DNA of 9,808 nt from JAFGPF01 sp964409485. GTDB lineage: Bacteria > Chloroflexota > Dehalococcoidia > Dehalococcoidales > RBG-16-60-22. Position 1 is the stretch's first letter. Every line of letters begins with the position of its first letter. The stretch is from positions 1-9,808 of the forward strand of contig CAYPDM010000054.1 in assembly GCA_964409485.1 (NCBI GenBank), in the 5' to 3' direction. The notes beneath the pieces were generated by a model. That model saw nothing but the letters and a program-made list of their open reading frames with translations, made no database searches and was not told where the DNA came from. Shown piece after piece: positions 1-7,052 of the stretch. Position numbers and translations under genes: made by a program.

Positions 1-2138
1 GAACCGTTCGCCACGCCGTCGACTATTTCCCGCTGCTCCGCCGGGGAGCGGAACCGGCTCAACACCTCGACCCGCGCCGGAAAGGCTTCGAGTCGCTCGG
101 AAAAAGTCTCGAAGTGCTGCTGCGCCAGCACGGTGGTGGGCACCAGCACGGCCACCTGCCGCCCGTCCATCACCGCCTTGAAAGCCGCCCGGATGGCCAC
201 CTCGGTCTTGCCGTAGCCCACGTCCCCGCAGACCAGCCGGTCCATGGGGCGGGCCTTTTCCATGTCCCCCTTCACCTCCTGCAAAGCCTCGAGCTGGTCG
301 GGCGTCTCCACGTAAGGGAAAGCCGACTCCAGTTCGCGCTGCCAGAGCGAATCGCGGGAGAAGGCAAAACCCGGCACGACCTCCCGCGAGGCGTACAATG
401 CCAGCAATTCTTGAGCTAATAATTCCGCCGCTTCCCTGGCCCGCTGCTTCGTCCTCGTCCACTCCTGCGTGCCGAGTCGGCTTAACTTTGGCGGCCTGTC
501 CCCCGCCCCGATGTAGCGACTCACCCTGTCTATCTGGTCGGTGGGGACATATAAAATATCGCCCGCCGCGTACTTTAGAACGAGATATTCCTTCTCTGCT
601 CCGGCGGTCTTAAGGGTCGTAACGCCGGTGAATTTACCGATGCCGTGCTCGACGTGTACCACGTAGTCGTCGGGGATTATGTCAACCATGAGCTTATGGC
701 GGGGGGCGGGGCGTTTCTTGACGAGTCGGCGCTGCTTGACGAAGCCGAAAATCTCGGCGTCGGTAAATAGATACATTTCGCCGCCCATGACCCAGCCCTC
801 CGGCAAAGACCCCTGCACCAGCGCCAGCGCGCCGGGCCCGGGCGCTTCGGCGACCTCCTCGACAGGCGCGGCGACGATATCCTCCCCGGCGAGCAGCTCC
901 GAAAGCCGGCTCGCCTGGTGACTAACGATGATGATATGTTTTTGCTGACTTAAAAGCTCCGCGACCTTTTTAAGGAACACCGGCAGCTTGCCGGCGTAGC
1001 CGGGAGCGGAGATGAAGTCCAGCCTCTCCTCGACGCCCCAGGCGGCCAGGTTCAGCTTCTGCCGACTCTCAATCACCGGCGCAAGTTCTTCCCAGGTAAA
1101 GTAAGGCCGGGGGAAATTACGCGGGAGTTCTCCCCTCTCCAGTTTCTCCGAGCGTAGCTGCCCGGCCTCGGCATCAAGGTCGGCGGCCGCCTGCTCTATC
1201 TGCGAAGGTTCATCCAGTATGAGCAGAGTGTTAGCGGGCAGATAGTCCAGGAGACTGCCGCTGTTGAACAGCGGCGCATAGAACTGCGCATCCCGCGTCA
1301 GCTGCCCGCCGAGTATCATGTCCGTATCCCGCCGGAACTGCTGCTTGACCTCGGCAGCGCAGCCGGAAAGGTCGAGACCCTGTAAGATAGCCTCCAGAGA
1401 CCGCTTATCCATCTGCCGGGGGGTCAGCAGCTCCGCCGCCGGCCCGATGGCTACCGAAGACACCACCTCTATCGAGCGCTGCGCGGCAGGGTCGAAGCTC
1501 CTGATACTGTCGATAGTATCCCCGAAAAACTCGAGTCGGACCGGCACCTCGCTGGTGGGAGGGAAAATATCTATGATACCGCCGCGGTGACTCACCATGC
1601 CCGGCAACTCGACCACGTTTTCCGTCTGGTATCCCAATATCTGCAATCTTTTCAGAAGGTCGAAAGGAGGTATATCCATTCCCAGTGTTAAATTAAAGCA
1701 GGTGGAATGAAACACGCCGTGCGGTGTTGTCCTGGACATCAGCGCCGCCGCCGAAGCGACTACCAGAGGCGGATATATATCCGATTCATTATTTACGCCG
1801 CCGTCCAGCCCCGAGAGTACCTGTAACCTCTCCATCTCGGTGGTCGTGTCCGGGGCAAGGCGTTCGTATGGCAGGACATCCGGCTCCGGGAAGAGCCTGA
1901 CCTGCCCGGAGCGGCACCAGCTTGAAAGCTGTTCGTGGAGTTTCCTGGCGTTCTCCGGCTGGGCGGTGACCACTACCATCGGCAGGTCCATGTCTTCGTA
2001 CAGCGCCGCCACCAGATAAGTTTTGGCCGCGTCCAGCGCCACCAGCGTGCTATCGCTTCTCTCTTTCAGTTCCTCAAGGAGCCCGCCATAGGCAGGCAAA
2101 GACTCAATAAGTTTTAATAACCGACTTATTTCCGGCAA
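1..2138 (-). CDS. mfd: Transcription-repair coupling factor Mfd, N-terminal ~712 residues (partial, cut by window edge)
   Basis: Mfd is a cytoplasmic ATP-driven DNA translocase. It removes RNA polymerase stalled at DNA lesions and recruits UvrA. The reading frame is open from position 2138 to the window edge. Translation shows, in order: an N-terminal UvrB-like module (including GGIIDIFPP near residue 185 and VRLEFFGDTIDSIRSFD after it); a linker; the CarD-like RNA polymerase-interacting domain near residues 485-560 (DDYVVHVEHGIGKFTGV); and the start of the helicase module with a Q-like motif (ETPDQ, ~610), Walker A GDVGYGKTE with its lysine at about residue 644, and PTTVLAQQHF. The DEEH box, second RecA lobe and C-terminal domain lie outside the window. 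The start is TTG: GAGGT stands 6 nt upstream, an in-frame TGA lies four codons before it, and the next in-frame ATG is ~45 codons later. Identity is very secure; the start is fairly secure. Confidence 0.96.
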   Translation of the reverse strand, partial: MPEISRLLKLIESLPAYGGLLEELKERSDSTLVALDAAKTYLVAALYEDMDLPMVVVTAQPENARKLHEQLSSWCRSGQVRLFPEPDVLPYERLAPDTTTEMERLQVLSGLDGGVNNESDIYPPLVVASAAALMSRTTPHGVFHSTCFNLTLGMDIPPFDLLKRLQILGYQTENVVELPGMVSHRGGIIDIFPPTSEVPVRLEFFGDTIDSIRSFDPAAQRSIEVVSSVAIGPAAELLTPRQMDKRSLEAILQGLDLSGCAAEVKQQFRRDTDMILGGQLTRDAQFYAPLFNSGSLLDYLPANTLLILDEPSQIEQAAADLDAEAGQLRSEKLERGELPRNFPRPYFTWEELAPVIESRQKLNLAAWGVEERLDFISAPGYAGKLPVFLKKVAELLSQQKHIIIVSHQASRLSELLAGEDIVAAPVEEVAEAPGPGALALVQGSLPEGWVMGGEMYLFTDAEIFGFVKQRRLVKKRPAPRHKLMVDIIPDDYVVHVEHGIGKFTGVTTLKTAGAEKEYLVLKYAAGDILYVPTDQIDRVSRYIGAGDRPPKLSRLGTQEWTRTKQRAREAAELLAQELLALYASREVVPGFAFSRDSLWQRELESAFPYVETPDQLEALQEVKGDMEKARPMDRLVCGDVGYGKTEVAIRAAFKAVMDGRQVAVLVPTTVLAQQHFETFSERLEAFPARVEVLSRFRSPAEQREIVDGVANG

Positions 2139-2144
2139 TATATT

Positions 2145-2149
2145 ACCTC
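2145..2149 (-). promoter_or_regulatory. Ribosome binding site of mfd (decides the TTG start)
   Basis: On the minus strand GAGGT is followed by 6 nt and then TTG. An in-frame TGA overlaps this site, so the reading frame cannot begin further upstream. No ATG or GTG lies at a suitable distance in this frame, which makes TTG the best start. Confidence 0.7.
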
Positions 2150-2160
2150 AAATACCTCTA

Positions 2161-2184
2161 GGGCTCGTCGTCTTCGACCAGCCC
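2161..2184. other. Hairpin in the mfd leader, terminator-like on the plus strand
   Basis: Two 10-base arms (2161-2170 and 2175-2184) pair as GGGCTCGTCG with CGACCAGCCC around a TCTT loop, with a single C/C mismatch. Six T residues follow on the plus strand (2185-2190), the shape of a Rho-independent terminator, yet no plus-strand gene lies upstream. On the minus strand, where both flanking genes are read, the run is A-rich and precedes the hairpin, so it would not be a classical terminator of the MFS gene. It could instead be a 5' leader structure of the mfd message, or block antisense transcription entering the MFS gene from the left. Confidence 0.6.
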
Positions 2185-2192
2185 TTTTTTGA

Positions 2193-2201
2193 ATTTTAGC
2201 A
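2193..2201 (-). promoter_or_regulatory. Possible extended -10 promoter of mfd
   Basis: The minus strand reads TGC followed by TAAAAT, an extended -10 element (TGn plus a 5 of 6 match to TATAAT). No good -35 is visible 17 nt upstream. The predicted transcription start near 2186 would place the leader hairpin almost at the 5' end of the mRNA. The same TGC plus -10 layout recurs before proB and rph in this window, which supports the call, but short motifs of this kind arise by chance. Confidence 0.35.
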
Positions 2202-2218
2202 CAGAACAGCTATCAGGA

Positions 2219-3397
2219 CTAGATGTGCTTCCTGACAGTCAACATTGTTATTAAAGCTAATACCATAACACCGGCGCTCAATATCAGGCCCCGTTCGACT
2301 CCCAGCACTCCGCCTGCCCAGCCGATAACCGGCGCGCCCACCGCTACCCCGGCCGTAAGCATGGCGTGGAAAATCCCGGTGCCCAGGCCGCGCTCCGCCG
2401 CATTCGTATGGTCGGCTACCATGGCCGAAGCCGCCGGGAAAATCATCCCGTAAGCCGCGCCGTACAGCGCCATGACGACCAGCAATAAGGGGAAAACCGT
2501 CACCCACGGCAGCAGTGCCAGGGCGATAACACCCAGAGCCAGTCCGGCAATAACCAGTCCCCCCCTCCCTACGCGGTCGGAGAAAACGCCCGCCGGCATC
2601 TGCAGGATGATAAATAAAACCGCAAAAACCGCCAGCGATATGCCGACATGGAAGGCCTCCATGCCCATGCCCTTTAGATAGATGGGTAAAAGCGTGACCA
2701 CGCCGCCGAAAGAAAAATACTGCGCGAATATCGTAAGAAAAGGGGTGATAAGCCCCTTTCTGCTCAATAATTCCCTAACTTTCCGCCAGCCTTCGCCGGG
2801 CGCCGTTTTCAGTTGAACACTATCCCGGTTTCTGCCTCCCGGCAGCCACATTGCCAGCGCCGCGCCTGTAATCAACAGCGCACCGCCCAGCCAGAAGACC
2901 ACTTTATAGCCGAATCGTGAGGCGATGAACCCGCTCAAGCCGTATCCCACCAGAGTCGCCGCCGCCAGGGACATACCGTAGACCGCCATAGCCCTGCCCC
3001 GCCTCTCCTCTCCGCCGTGCTGCGCTATAGCCGACATCGTCGCAGGGCCGACCATGCCGCCGGTTATCCCGTGGAGCACCCGCACCAGCGCCAGGTGAAA
3101 CGGCAGTCGGCACAGCGTGTATAGAAACATGCTGATAGTATCGCCGATGAGACCGGCCACCAGCGGCAGCTTGTACCCGACCCTGTCCACCAGCCTGCCG
3201 AAAAAAATATTGGCCGGCGTGTTTAATATGGAATAAAGACCGATGATAAGCCCCACCATGCCGACGCCCGCCCCCAGCTCGTACGCGTAGAGGGCCATTA
3301 CCGGAATCAGCAGGTGTGTATCCAGGAAGCCGATAAAGGTCACAAAAGAGATAGCAGGCAGGATATTCTCTATCCCGGGTTGTGATAATTTTCTCAT
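2219..3397 (-). CDS. Major facilitator superfamily transporter (392 aa), substrate unknown
   Basis: This is an integral membrane transporter of the MFS, most likely a proton-driven exporter of the drug/metabolite type. The 392-residue length and regularly spaced hydrophobic segments fit 12 transmembrane helices. The loop after helix 2 carries MFS motif A (GRLVDRVGYK, residues 67-76), and the pseudo-repeat in the second half is GVFSDRVGRGG near 270-280. A basic, hydrophilic central loop lies near 186-217 (GGRNRDSV to LSRKG), as expected between the two six-helix halves. The ATG at 3397 starts directly before the first hydrophobic segment, and only a weak AGG precedes it. The gene diverges from proB and is followed 80 nt later by mfd in the same direction. 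Neither sequence nor context reveals the substrate; sugar or metabolite transport is also possible. Confidence 0.9.
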   Translation of the reverse strand: MRKLSQPGIENILPAISFVTFIGFLDTHLLIPVMALYAYELGAGVGMVGLIIGLYSILNTPANIFFGRLVDRVGYKLPLVAGLIGDTISMFLYTLCRLPFHLALVRVLHGITGGMVGPATMSAIAQHGGEERRGRAMAVYGMSLAAATLVGYGLSGFIASRFGYKVVFWLGGALLITGAALAMWLPGGRNRDSVQLKTAPGEGWRKVRELLSRKGLITPFLTIFAQYFSFGGVVTLLPIYLKGMGMEAFHVGISLAVFAVLFIILQMPAGVFSDRVGRGGLVIAGLALGVIALALLPWVTVFPLLLVVMALYGAAYGMIFPAASAMVADHTNAAERGLGTGIFHAMLTAGVAVGAPVIGWAGGVLGVERGLILSAGVMVLALITMLTVRKHI

Positions 3398-3412
3398 ACG
3401 CGCAGCCTAATC

Positions 3413-3442
3413 AGAATACACCACAACCCGCGTCTTGTTCAA
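3413..3442 (-). promoter_or_regulatory. Possible weak promoter of the MFS gene
   Basis: On the minus strand TTGAAC (3442-3437) and TATTCT (3418-3413) are separated by 18 nt, each a 4 of 6 match to the sigma-70 consensus. Its -35 overlaps the -35 of the divergent proB promoter, so the two would compete for polymerase. Predicted transcription start is only about 9 nt before the ATG, which would make the message nearly leaderless. Weak evidence. Confidence 0.3.
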
Positions 3443-3463
3443 CCGCTCGCAGCTTGCTATAAT
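3435..3463 (+). promoter_or_regulatory. Sigma-70-type promoter of the proB operon
   Basis: A perfect TATAAT (3458-3463) is preceded directly by TGC, giving an extended -10. A partial -35 TTGTTC (3435-3440) lies 17 nt upstream. Transcription should start near 3470, giving a leader of only about 20 nt, too short for a riboswitch or a leader-peptide attenuator. Control, if any, would be at initiation or by proline feedback on the enzyme. Confidence 0.75.
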
Positions 3464-3489
3464 GGTAAAAACTGTTAGTATAAAAAGAC

Positions 3490-4689
3490 ATGAGCAAGAA
3501 CAATAATAAAACTGAATCGTCGGGACTGCCGTACCGGCGCATCGTTGTGAAGATGGGTACCCGCCTGCTCACCGGCGGGGGCAACCACCTGGACCGGGAA
3601 ATCATGTCCCGCCTGGTAGCCCAGATAGCGCAGCTTCACGGCGAGGGCGTGGAACTGATTCTCGTCTCTTCCGGTTCCATAGCATCGGGCCGGTACAAGC
3701 TGGGACTGGCTAAAAACATACGGGGCATTCCCTTCAAGCAGGTGCTGGCCTCGGTGGGGCAGAGTCGACTGATGAATATTTACGAGCGCCTCTTCGAGGA
3801 GCACGATATAACCGTGGCGCAGGCTCTGCTGACCAGGGCCGACCTTTCCGACCGCGCCGGGTACCTTAACGCCCGCAATACCCTGCTGGCGCTGCTGGAG
3901 TTACGCGTTATCTGCATCGTCAACGAAAATGATGTTGTATCCATCGACGAAATTAAGGAGGCCAAGTTCGGCGATAACGATAATCTTTCGGCGATGGTGG
4001 CCAACCTGGTTGATGCCGACCTGCTTATGATACTGACCGATATCGGCGGGCTTTATACCGCCGACCCATCCAGAGACCCCGCCGCAACACTCGTACCGGT
4101 GGTGACCAGAATAGATGCCGGCATTAAAAAATTGGGGGCCATCACCCGGAGCAACCTGGGCACCGGCGGCATGATAACCAAGATAGAGGCCGCCGCGCTG
4201 GCCACGTCCTCCGGGGCGAACGCGGTTATTGCCGACGGCCGCGAGCCGGACGTTATCCTGCGTCTGGCCGCCGGAGAGTCCGTCGGGACTCGCTTCCTCC
4301 CCACTTCGACCAACCTGGAGAGTCGCGAGCGCTGGATGCTCTCCGGACTCTGCACCAGGGGCAAACTAATAATCGATACCGGCGCCGCCACGGCGCTTAA
4401 AAAACAGAACCGCAGTCTGCTTTCCGCCGGCATTCAGAGGGCGGAGGGCAGGTTCAAACGCGGCGATATCGTCGCTGTTTACGATACGGAAGGTAATAAT
4501 CTCGGCTGTGGTATCACCAACTACAGCTCTGGCGATATTGGCATCATCAAAGGGTCTCATTCCAGTAAAATAGCGGATTTACTTAGCTTCGATTACGGCC
4601 CGGAGGTGGTGCACCGGAACAATCTAGCGCTTTTGGAAAGGGAGGAGCCAAGTGGCCACAGGCAGACTGTACCAATCCAGGGAAGATAA
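3490..4689 (+). CDS. proB: Glutamate 5-kinase with C-terminal PUA domain
   Basis: ProB phosphorylates L-glutamate with ATP to gamma-glutamyl phosphate, the first and usually proline-inhibited step of proline synthesis in the cytoplasm. The amino acid kinase domain spans residues ~16-270: VVKMGTRLLTGG with Lys21, VSSGSIASGR (59-68), VGQSRL (89-94), NENDVVSIDEIK (145-156), GDNDNLSA (161-168), LTDIGGLYTADP (182-193) and GTGGMITK (224-231). A PUA domain follows at ~288-370, ending in FDYGPEVVHRNNL. At 399 residues it is a little longer than the 367-residue E. coli enzyme because of short extensions at both ends. The ATG lies ~20 nt after the predicted transcription start without a clear Shine-Dalgarno sequence, and no better start exists upstream of the kinase motif. 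The 3' end overlaps the next ORF by 38 nt. All expected active-site motifs are present. Confidence 0.97.
   Translation: MSKNNNKTESSGLPYRRIVVKMGTRLLTGGGNHLDREIMSRLVAQIAQLHGEGVELILVSSGSIASGRYKLGLAKNIRGIPFKQVLASVGQSRLMNIYERLFEEHDITVAQALLTRADLSDRAGYLNARNTLLALLELRVICIVNENDVVSIDEIKEAKFGDNDNLSAMVANLVDADLLMILTDIGGLYTADPSRDPAATLVPVVTRIDAGIKKLGAITRSNLGTGGMITKIEAAALATSSGANAVIADGREPDVILRLAAGESVGTRFLPTSTNLESRERWMLSGLCTRGKLIIDTGAATALKKQNRSLLSAGIQRAEGRFKRGDIVAVYDTEGNNLGCGITNYSSGDIGIIKGSHSSKIADLLSFDYGPEVVHRNNLALLEREEPSGHRQTVPIQGR
4641..4645 (+). promoter_or_regulatory. Strong ribosome binding site inside the proB 3' end
   Basis: GGAGG lies 6 nt before the GTG at 4652 while still within the proB coding frame. 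It is the best Shine-Dalgarno match in the operon and is the main reason to accept the small downstream ORF and its GTG start. Confidence 0.75.
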
Positions 4690-4921
4690 TTTTTTAGCCG
4701 AAGTAAATTATCAGTTTCAACACGAATCGGAGCAGCGGTGGTGGGGCGAACTAACACTCGTAGATTACGTGCGTTTCAAAGACGGCAGCGGGTTTTTGCT
4801 GGAACTAGAAGACGGCCGCCGGTCCAGATGCTCGCTTAAAAAGAGAGTGAACCGGGCGGTAACCAGCCTCCCGCCGCGTTACGTTTACCATTTCAGCGGC
4901 TCCGGTAAGTTCGACTATTAG
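4652..4921 (+). CDS. Hypothetical small protein between proB and proA (89 aa)
   Basis: I do not recognise a named family with certainty. The 89-residue product has no signal peptide or membrane segment and no cysteine motif (one Cys at 60). It is rich in charged and aromatic residues, with alternating polar/hydrophobic stretches (WWGELTLVDYVRF at 30-42, GFLLELEDGRRSRCSL at 47-62) that suggest a small beta-sheet or beta-barrel fold, followed by a basic KKRVNRAV segment (63-70) and an aromatic end YVYHFSG. A strong GGAGG precedes the GTG start, and the ORF overlaps proB by 38 nt in a different frame, so its translation is probably coupled to proB. It lies between two proline genes, but a role in proline synthesis is only a guess. 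The RBS, the overlap and the protein-like composition argue that it is real. Confidence 0.75.
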   Translation: MATGRLYQSREDNFLAEVNYQFQHESEQRWWGELTLVDYVRFKDGSGFLLELEDGRRSRCSLKKRVNRAVTSLPPRYVYHFSGSGKFDY

Positions 4922-4934
4922 TTGAGGGGCGTCT

Positions 4935-4955
4935 AAGAGGGGCGCAGCCCCTCTT
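4935..4955 (+). terminator. Perfect 9-bp hairpin after the small ORF, possible weak terminator or attenuator
   Basis: AAGAGGGGC (4935-4943) and GCCCCTCTT (4947-4955) pair perfectly around a GCA triloop. The following bases (TCTAAATTT) are only modestly T-rich, so any termination is likely partial, which would lower proA expression relative to proB or mark the boundary of a repeat element. It lies 14 nt past the stop codon of the small ORF. Confidence 0.5.
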
Positions 4956-4963
4956 TCTAAATT

Positions 4964-4995
4964 TCCCCTTCCCCTCAATCCTAAGGGGAAGGGGA
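4964..4995. repeat. 12-bp perfect inverted repeat upstream of proA
   Basis: TCCCCTTCCCCT (4964-4975) is the exact reverse complement of AGGGGAAGGGGA (4984-4995), with an 8-base spacer. One arm is all pyrimidine and the other all purine. No T-run follows, so it is not a classical terminator. It stands 8 nt after the preceding hairpin and ends 22 nt before the proA ATG. Two G/C-rich palindromes in one small gap look like a dispersed intergenic repeat, but only one copy is in the window, so this is an inference. Confidence 0.65.
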
Positions 4996-5017
4996 CACAG
5001 GGGATAGGGTCACCAAT

Positions 5018-6292
5018 ATGACATCAGCCGTAGAACAACTTGAAGCCAGTGGAAAGGCCGCTAAAGCCGCCGCCCACCGCCTGGCCTTCGTACCCACGGA
5101 TACCAAGAATAAGGCCCTGTTGAACATCGCCGGCGGCCTGCTCGCCGGGAAAGACAGGATACTGGCCGCCAATAAGAAGGACTACGACGCCGCCAGAGCG
5201 AGCGGCATGGGCGCCGCCCTGCTCGACCGCCTCATGTTGGATGAGAGCCGTTTGGAGGCGATAGCCGCGGACACGAGAGCCGTGGCGGCATTACCCGACC
5301 CCGTCGGCGAGACCTACGAGATGCGCACCATGCCCAACGGACTGAAAATCGGCAAGCGGCGCGTCCCGCTGGGCGTTATCGGCGCCATCTACGAGAGCCG
5401 CCCCAACGTCACCGTGGACATTTCCGCCCTCTGCCTGAAATCCGGCAACGCCGTCATCCTGCGGGGCGGCAGGGAAACGGTGAACTCCAACATAGCCATT
5501 ATTAAAGTCATTCAGGAAGCCTGCAACAGAGCCGGCCTGCCGGAAGGCTGCGTGCAGTTCATAGAAAATACCGACCGCGCCCTGGTCGACCACCTGCTGA
5601 AAATGAACGATGTTATCGACCTGATTATTCCGCGGGGCGGGGCGGGGCTGATAAAGTTCGTCAGGGAAAACGCCGCCATGCCGGTGGTCGCCGGGGGCAT
5701 CGGCGTCTGCCATACCTACGTGGACAGGACCGCCGATATCGATAACGCCGCGGCCATCGTTTATAACGCCAAGGTGCAGCGGCCCACCGTCTGCAACGCC
5801 CTCGATACCGTGCTCGTCCATGCCGATATCGCTGAAAAATACCTGCCGAAGATGGCTAAAGAACTGGCTAAAGCCGGGGTGGAAATGCACTGCGACGAAC
5901 GTTCGCTGGCCATACTGAAAGTCGATAAATCCCTGAAACTCGTCCCCGCCGTCGACGATGACTGGGGCAGGGAGTTCCTGGCGCTGATTGCGGCGGTGAA
6001 GGTCGTGGACTCGCTGGACGGGGCGCTGGAGCATATTGAAAAATACACCTCCGGCCATTCAGAGGCCATTCTTACCCGGGATGATGAAGCGGCCGAACGT
6101 TTCCTCAACGAAGTGGACGCCGCCTGCGTGTACGCCAACGCCAGCACGCGCTTTACGGACGGGAGCCAGTTCGGACTGGGGGCGGAGGTGGGCATCAGCA
6201 CGCAGAAAATGCACGCGCGCGGCCCGCTGGGACTTAAGGAACTGACGACCTACAAGTGGGTTATCATCGGCACGGGACAGGTAAGACCTTAG
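5018..6292 (+). CDS. proA: Glutamate-5-semialdehyde dehydrogenase (gamma-glutamyl phosphate reductase)
   Basis: ProA reduces gamma-glutamyl phosphate with NADPH to glutamate-5-semialdehyde, which cyclises to pyrroline-5-carboxylate, the second step of proline synthesis. The 424-residue length is normal for the family. Aldehyde dehydrogenase-fold motifs are all present: LGVIGAIYESRPNVTVD (118-134), KSGNAVILRGGRE (141-153), IPRGGAGLI (204-212), GGIGVCHTYVD (226-236) and the catalytic segment KVQRPTVCNALDTVLV with nucleophile Cys259. The C-terminal half includes TSGHSEAILT and DGSQFGLGAEVGIST. The ATG has an AGGGT about 7 nt upstream, partly covered by the G-rich flank of the preceding palindrome. 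It is the third gene of the proB operon. Its TAG stop directly abuts the stop of the convergent rph gene. Confidence 0.97.
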   Translation: MTSAVEQLEASGKAAKAAAHRLAFVPTDTKNKALLNIAGGLLAGKDRILAANKKDYDAARASGMGAALLDRLMLDESRLEAIAADTRAVAALPDPVGETYEMRTMPNGLKIGKRRVPLGVIGAIYESRPNVTVDISALCLKSGNAVILRGGRETVNSNIAIIKVIQEACNRAGLPEGCVQFIENTDRALVDHLLKMNDVIDLIIPRGGAGLIKFVRENAAMPVVAGGIGVCHTYVDRTADIDNAAAIVYNAKVQRPTVCNALDTVLVHADIAEKYLPKMAKELAKAGVEMHCDERSLAILKVDKSLKLVPAVDDDWGREFLALIAAVKVVDSLDGALEHIEKYTSGHSEAILTRDDEAAERFLNEVDAACVYANASTRFTDGSQFGLGAEVGISTQKMHARGPLGLKELTTYKWVIIGTGQVRP

Positions 6293-7018
6293 CTACTTCG
6301 CTGTTTTCAAGACATCCTGCTGCGCCTGAAACAATTGCTGGATGCCCTTTTCCGCCAGCGAAAGTAAATCGTCGATTGCCTGCTTGTTAAAGGGTTTCCC
6401 CTCGGCGGTGCCCTGTACCTCGACGAACTCGCCCTTGCTGGTCATCACCACGTTGAAGTCCACTCCTGCCTGGGCATCTTCATCGTAACAAAGGTCCATC
6501 ATCATGTAACCGTTGACGATGCCGATGCTGGTCGCCGCCACGGCGCTTTTCAGCGGTATGGATGATATAACGCCCATGTTTTGAAGCGTCTCCATCGCCT
6601 TGTAAAGGGCGATATACGCGCCGGAAATGGCGGCGGTCCGGGTGCCGCCGTCGGCCTGGAGGACATCGCAGTCCACCATCAGGGTCCTTTCACCCAGTGC
6701 ATCGAGGTCGGCCACCGCCCGCAGCGAGCGCCCGATGAGACGCTGTATTTCCTGGTTGCGCCCCCCGACTCTCCCCATGGTGGAATCGCGCCGGGTGCGT
6801 GTTACCGTGGCACGGGGCAGCATGGCATACTCGGCGGTAATCCAGCCGGTGCCGCTCCCCTTGAGGAAATTCGGCACCCTTTCCTCGGCGGTTACCGAGC
6901 ACAGGACGTGGGTCTTGCCCAGCTTTATCAGCGCCGAACCCTCGGCGAAGCTCTGGTATCCGGGGATTATTTTAATGGGTCGCAGTTCGTCATAGGCACG
7001 CCCGTCGATTCTTTTCAC
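6293..7018 (-). CDS. rph: Ribonuclease PH
   Basis: RNase PH is a phosphate-dependent 3'-5' exoribonuclease that trims the 3' ends of tRNA precursors and structured RNAs, and works as a ring of six subunits. The 241 residues match the family length. Motifs seen: RIDGRAYDELRP (3-14), GSALIKLGKTHVLC (27-40), GRVGGRNQEIQRLIGRSLR (82-100), the phosphate-binding QADGGTRTAA (121-130), the acidic catalytic segment DEDAQAGVDFN (179-189) and EVQGTAEG (200-207). The start is GTG, 7 nt after GGAG. The gene has a promoter of its own, so it need not depend on the upstream methyltransferase cluster. No hairpin terminator follows; its stop codon touches the stop of proA, so readthrough would produce antisense RNA to proA. 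Confidence 0.97.
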   Translation of the reverse strand: MKRIDGRAYDELRPIKIIPGYQSFAEGSALIKLGKTHVLCSVTAEERVPNFLKGSGTGWITAEYAMLPRATVTRTRRDSTMGRVGGRNQEIQRLIGRSLRAVADLDALGERTLMVDCDVLQADGGTRTAAISGAYIALYKAMETLQNMGVISSIPLKSAVAATSIGIVNGYMMMDLCYDEDAQAGVDFNVVMTSKGEFVEVQGTAEGKPFNKQAIDDLLSLAEKGIQQLFQAQQDVLKTAK

Positions 7019-7052
7019 GTAAAATCTCCAATCCAGTCAAGAATACTGTCCG

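Noticed and set aside
114..2117. Several short plus-strand open frames across the first 2.1 kb
   Set aside because: All lie inside the continuous minus-strand Mfd frame and have low-complexity shadow-like translations.
3464..3489. Possible riboswitch or attenuator before proB
   Set aside because: The predicted leader is only about 20 nt, too short for a structured sensor or leader peptide.
5291..6058. Long 255-codon open frame on the minus strand opposite proA
   Set aside because: proA is certain on the plus strand with all family motifs. The antisense product is His/Gly/Asp rich without domains, as expected from a high-GC shadow frame.
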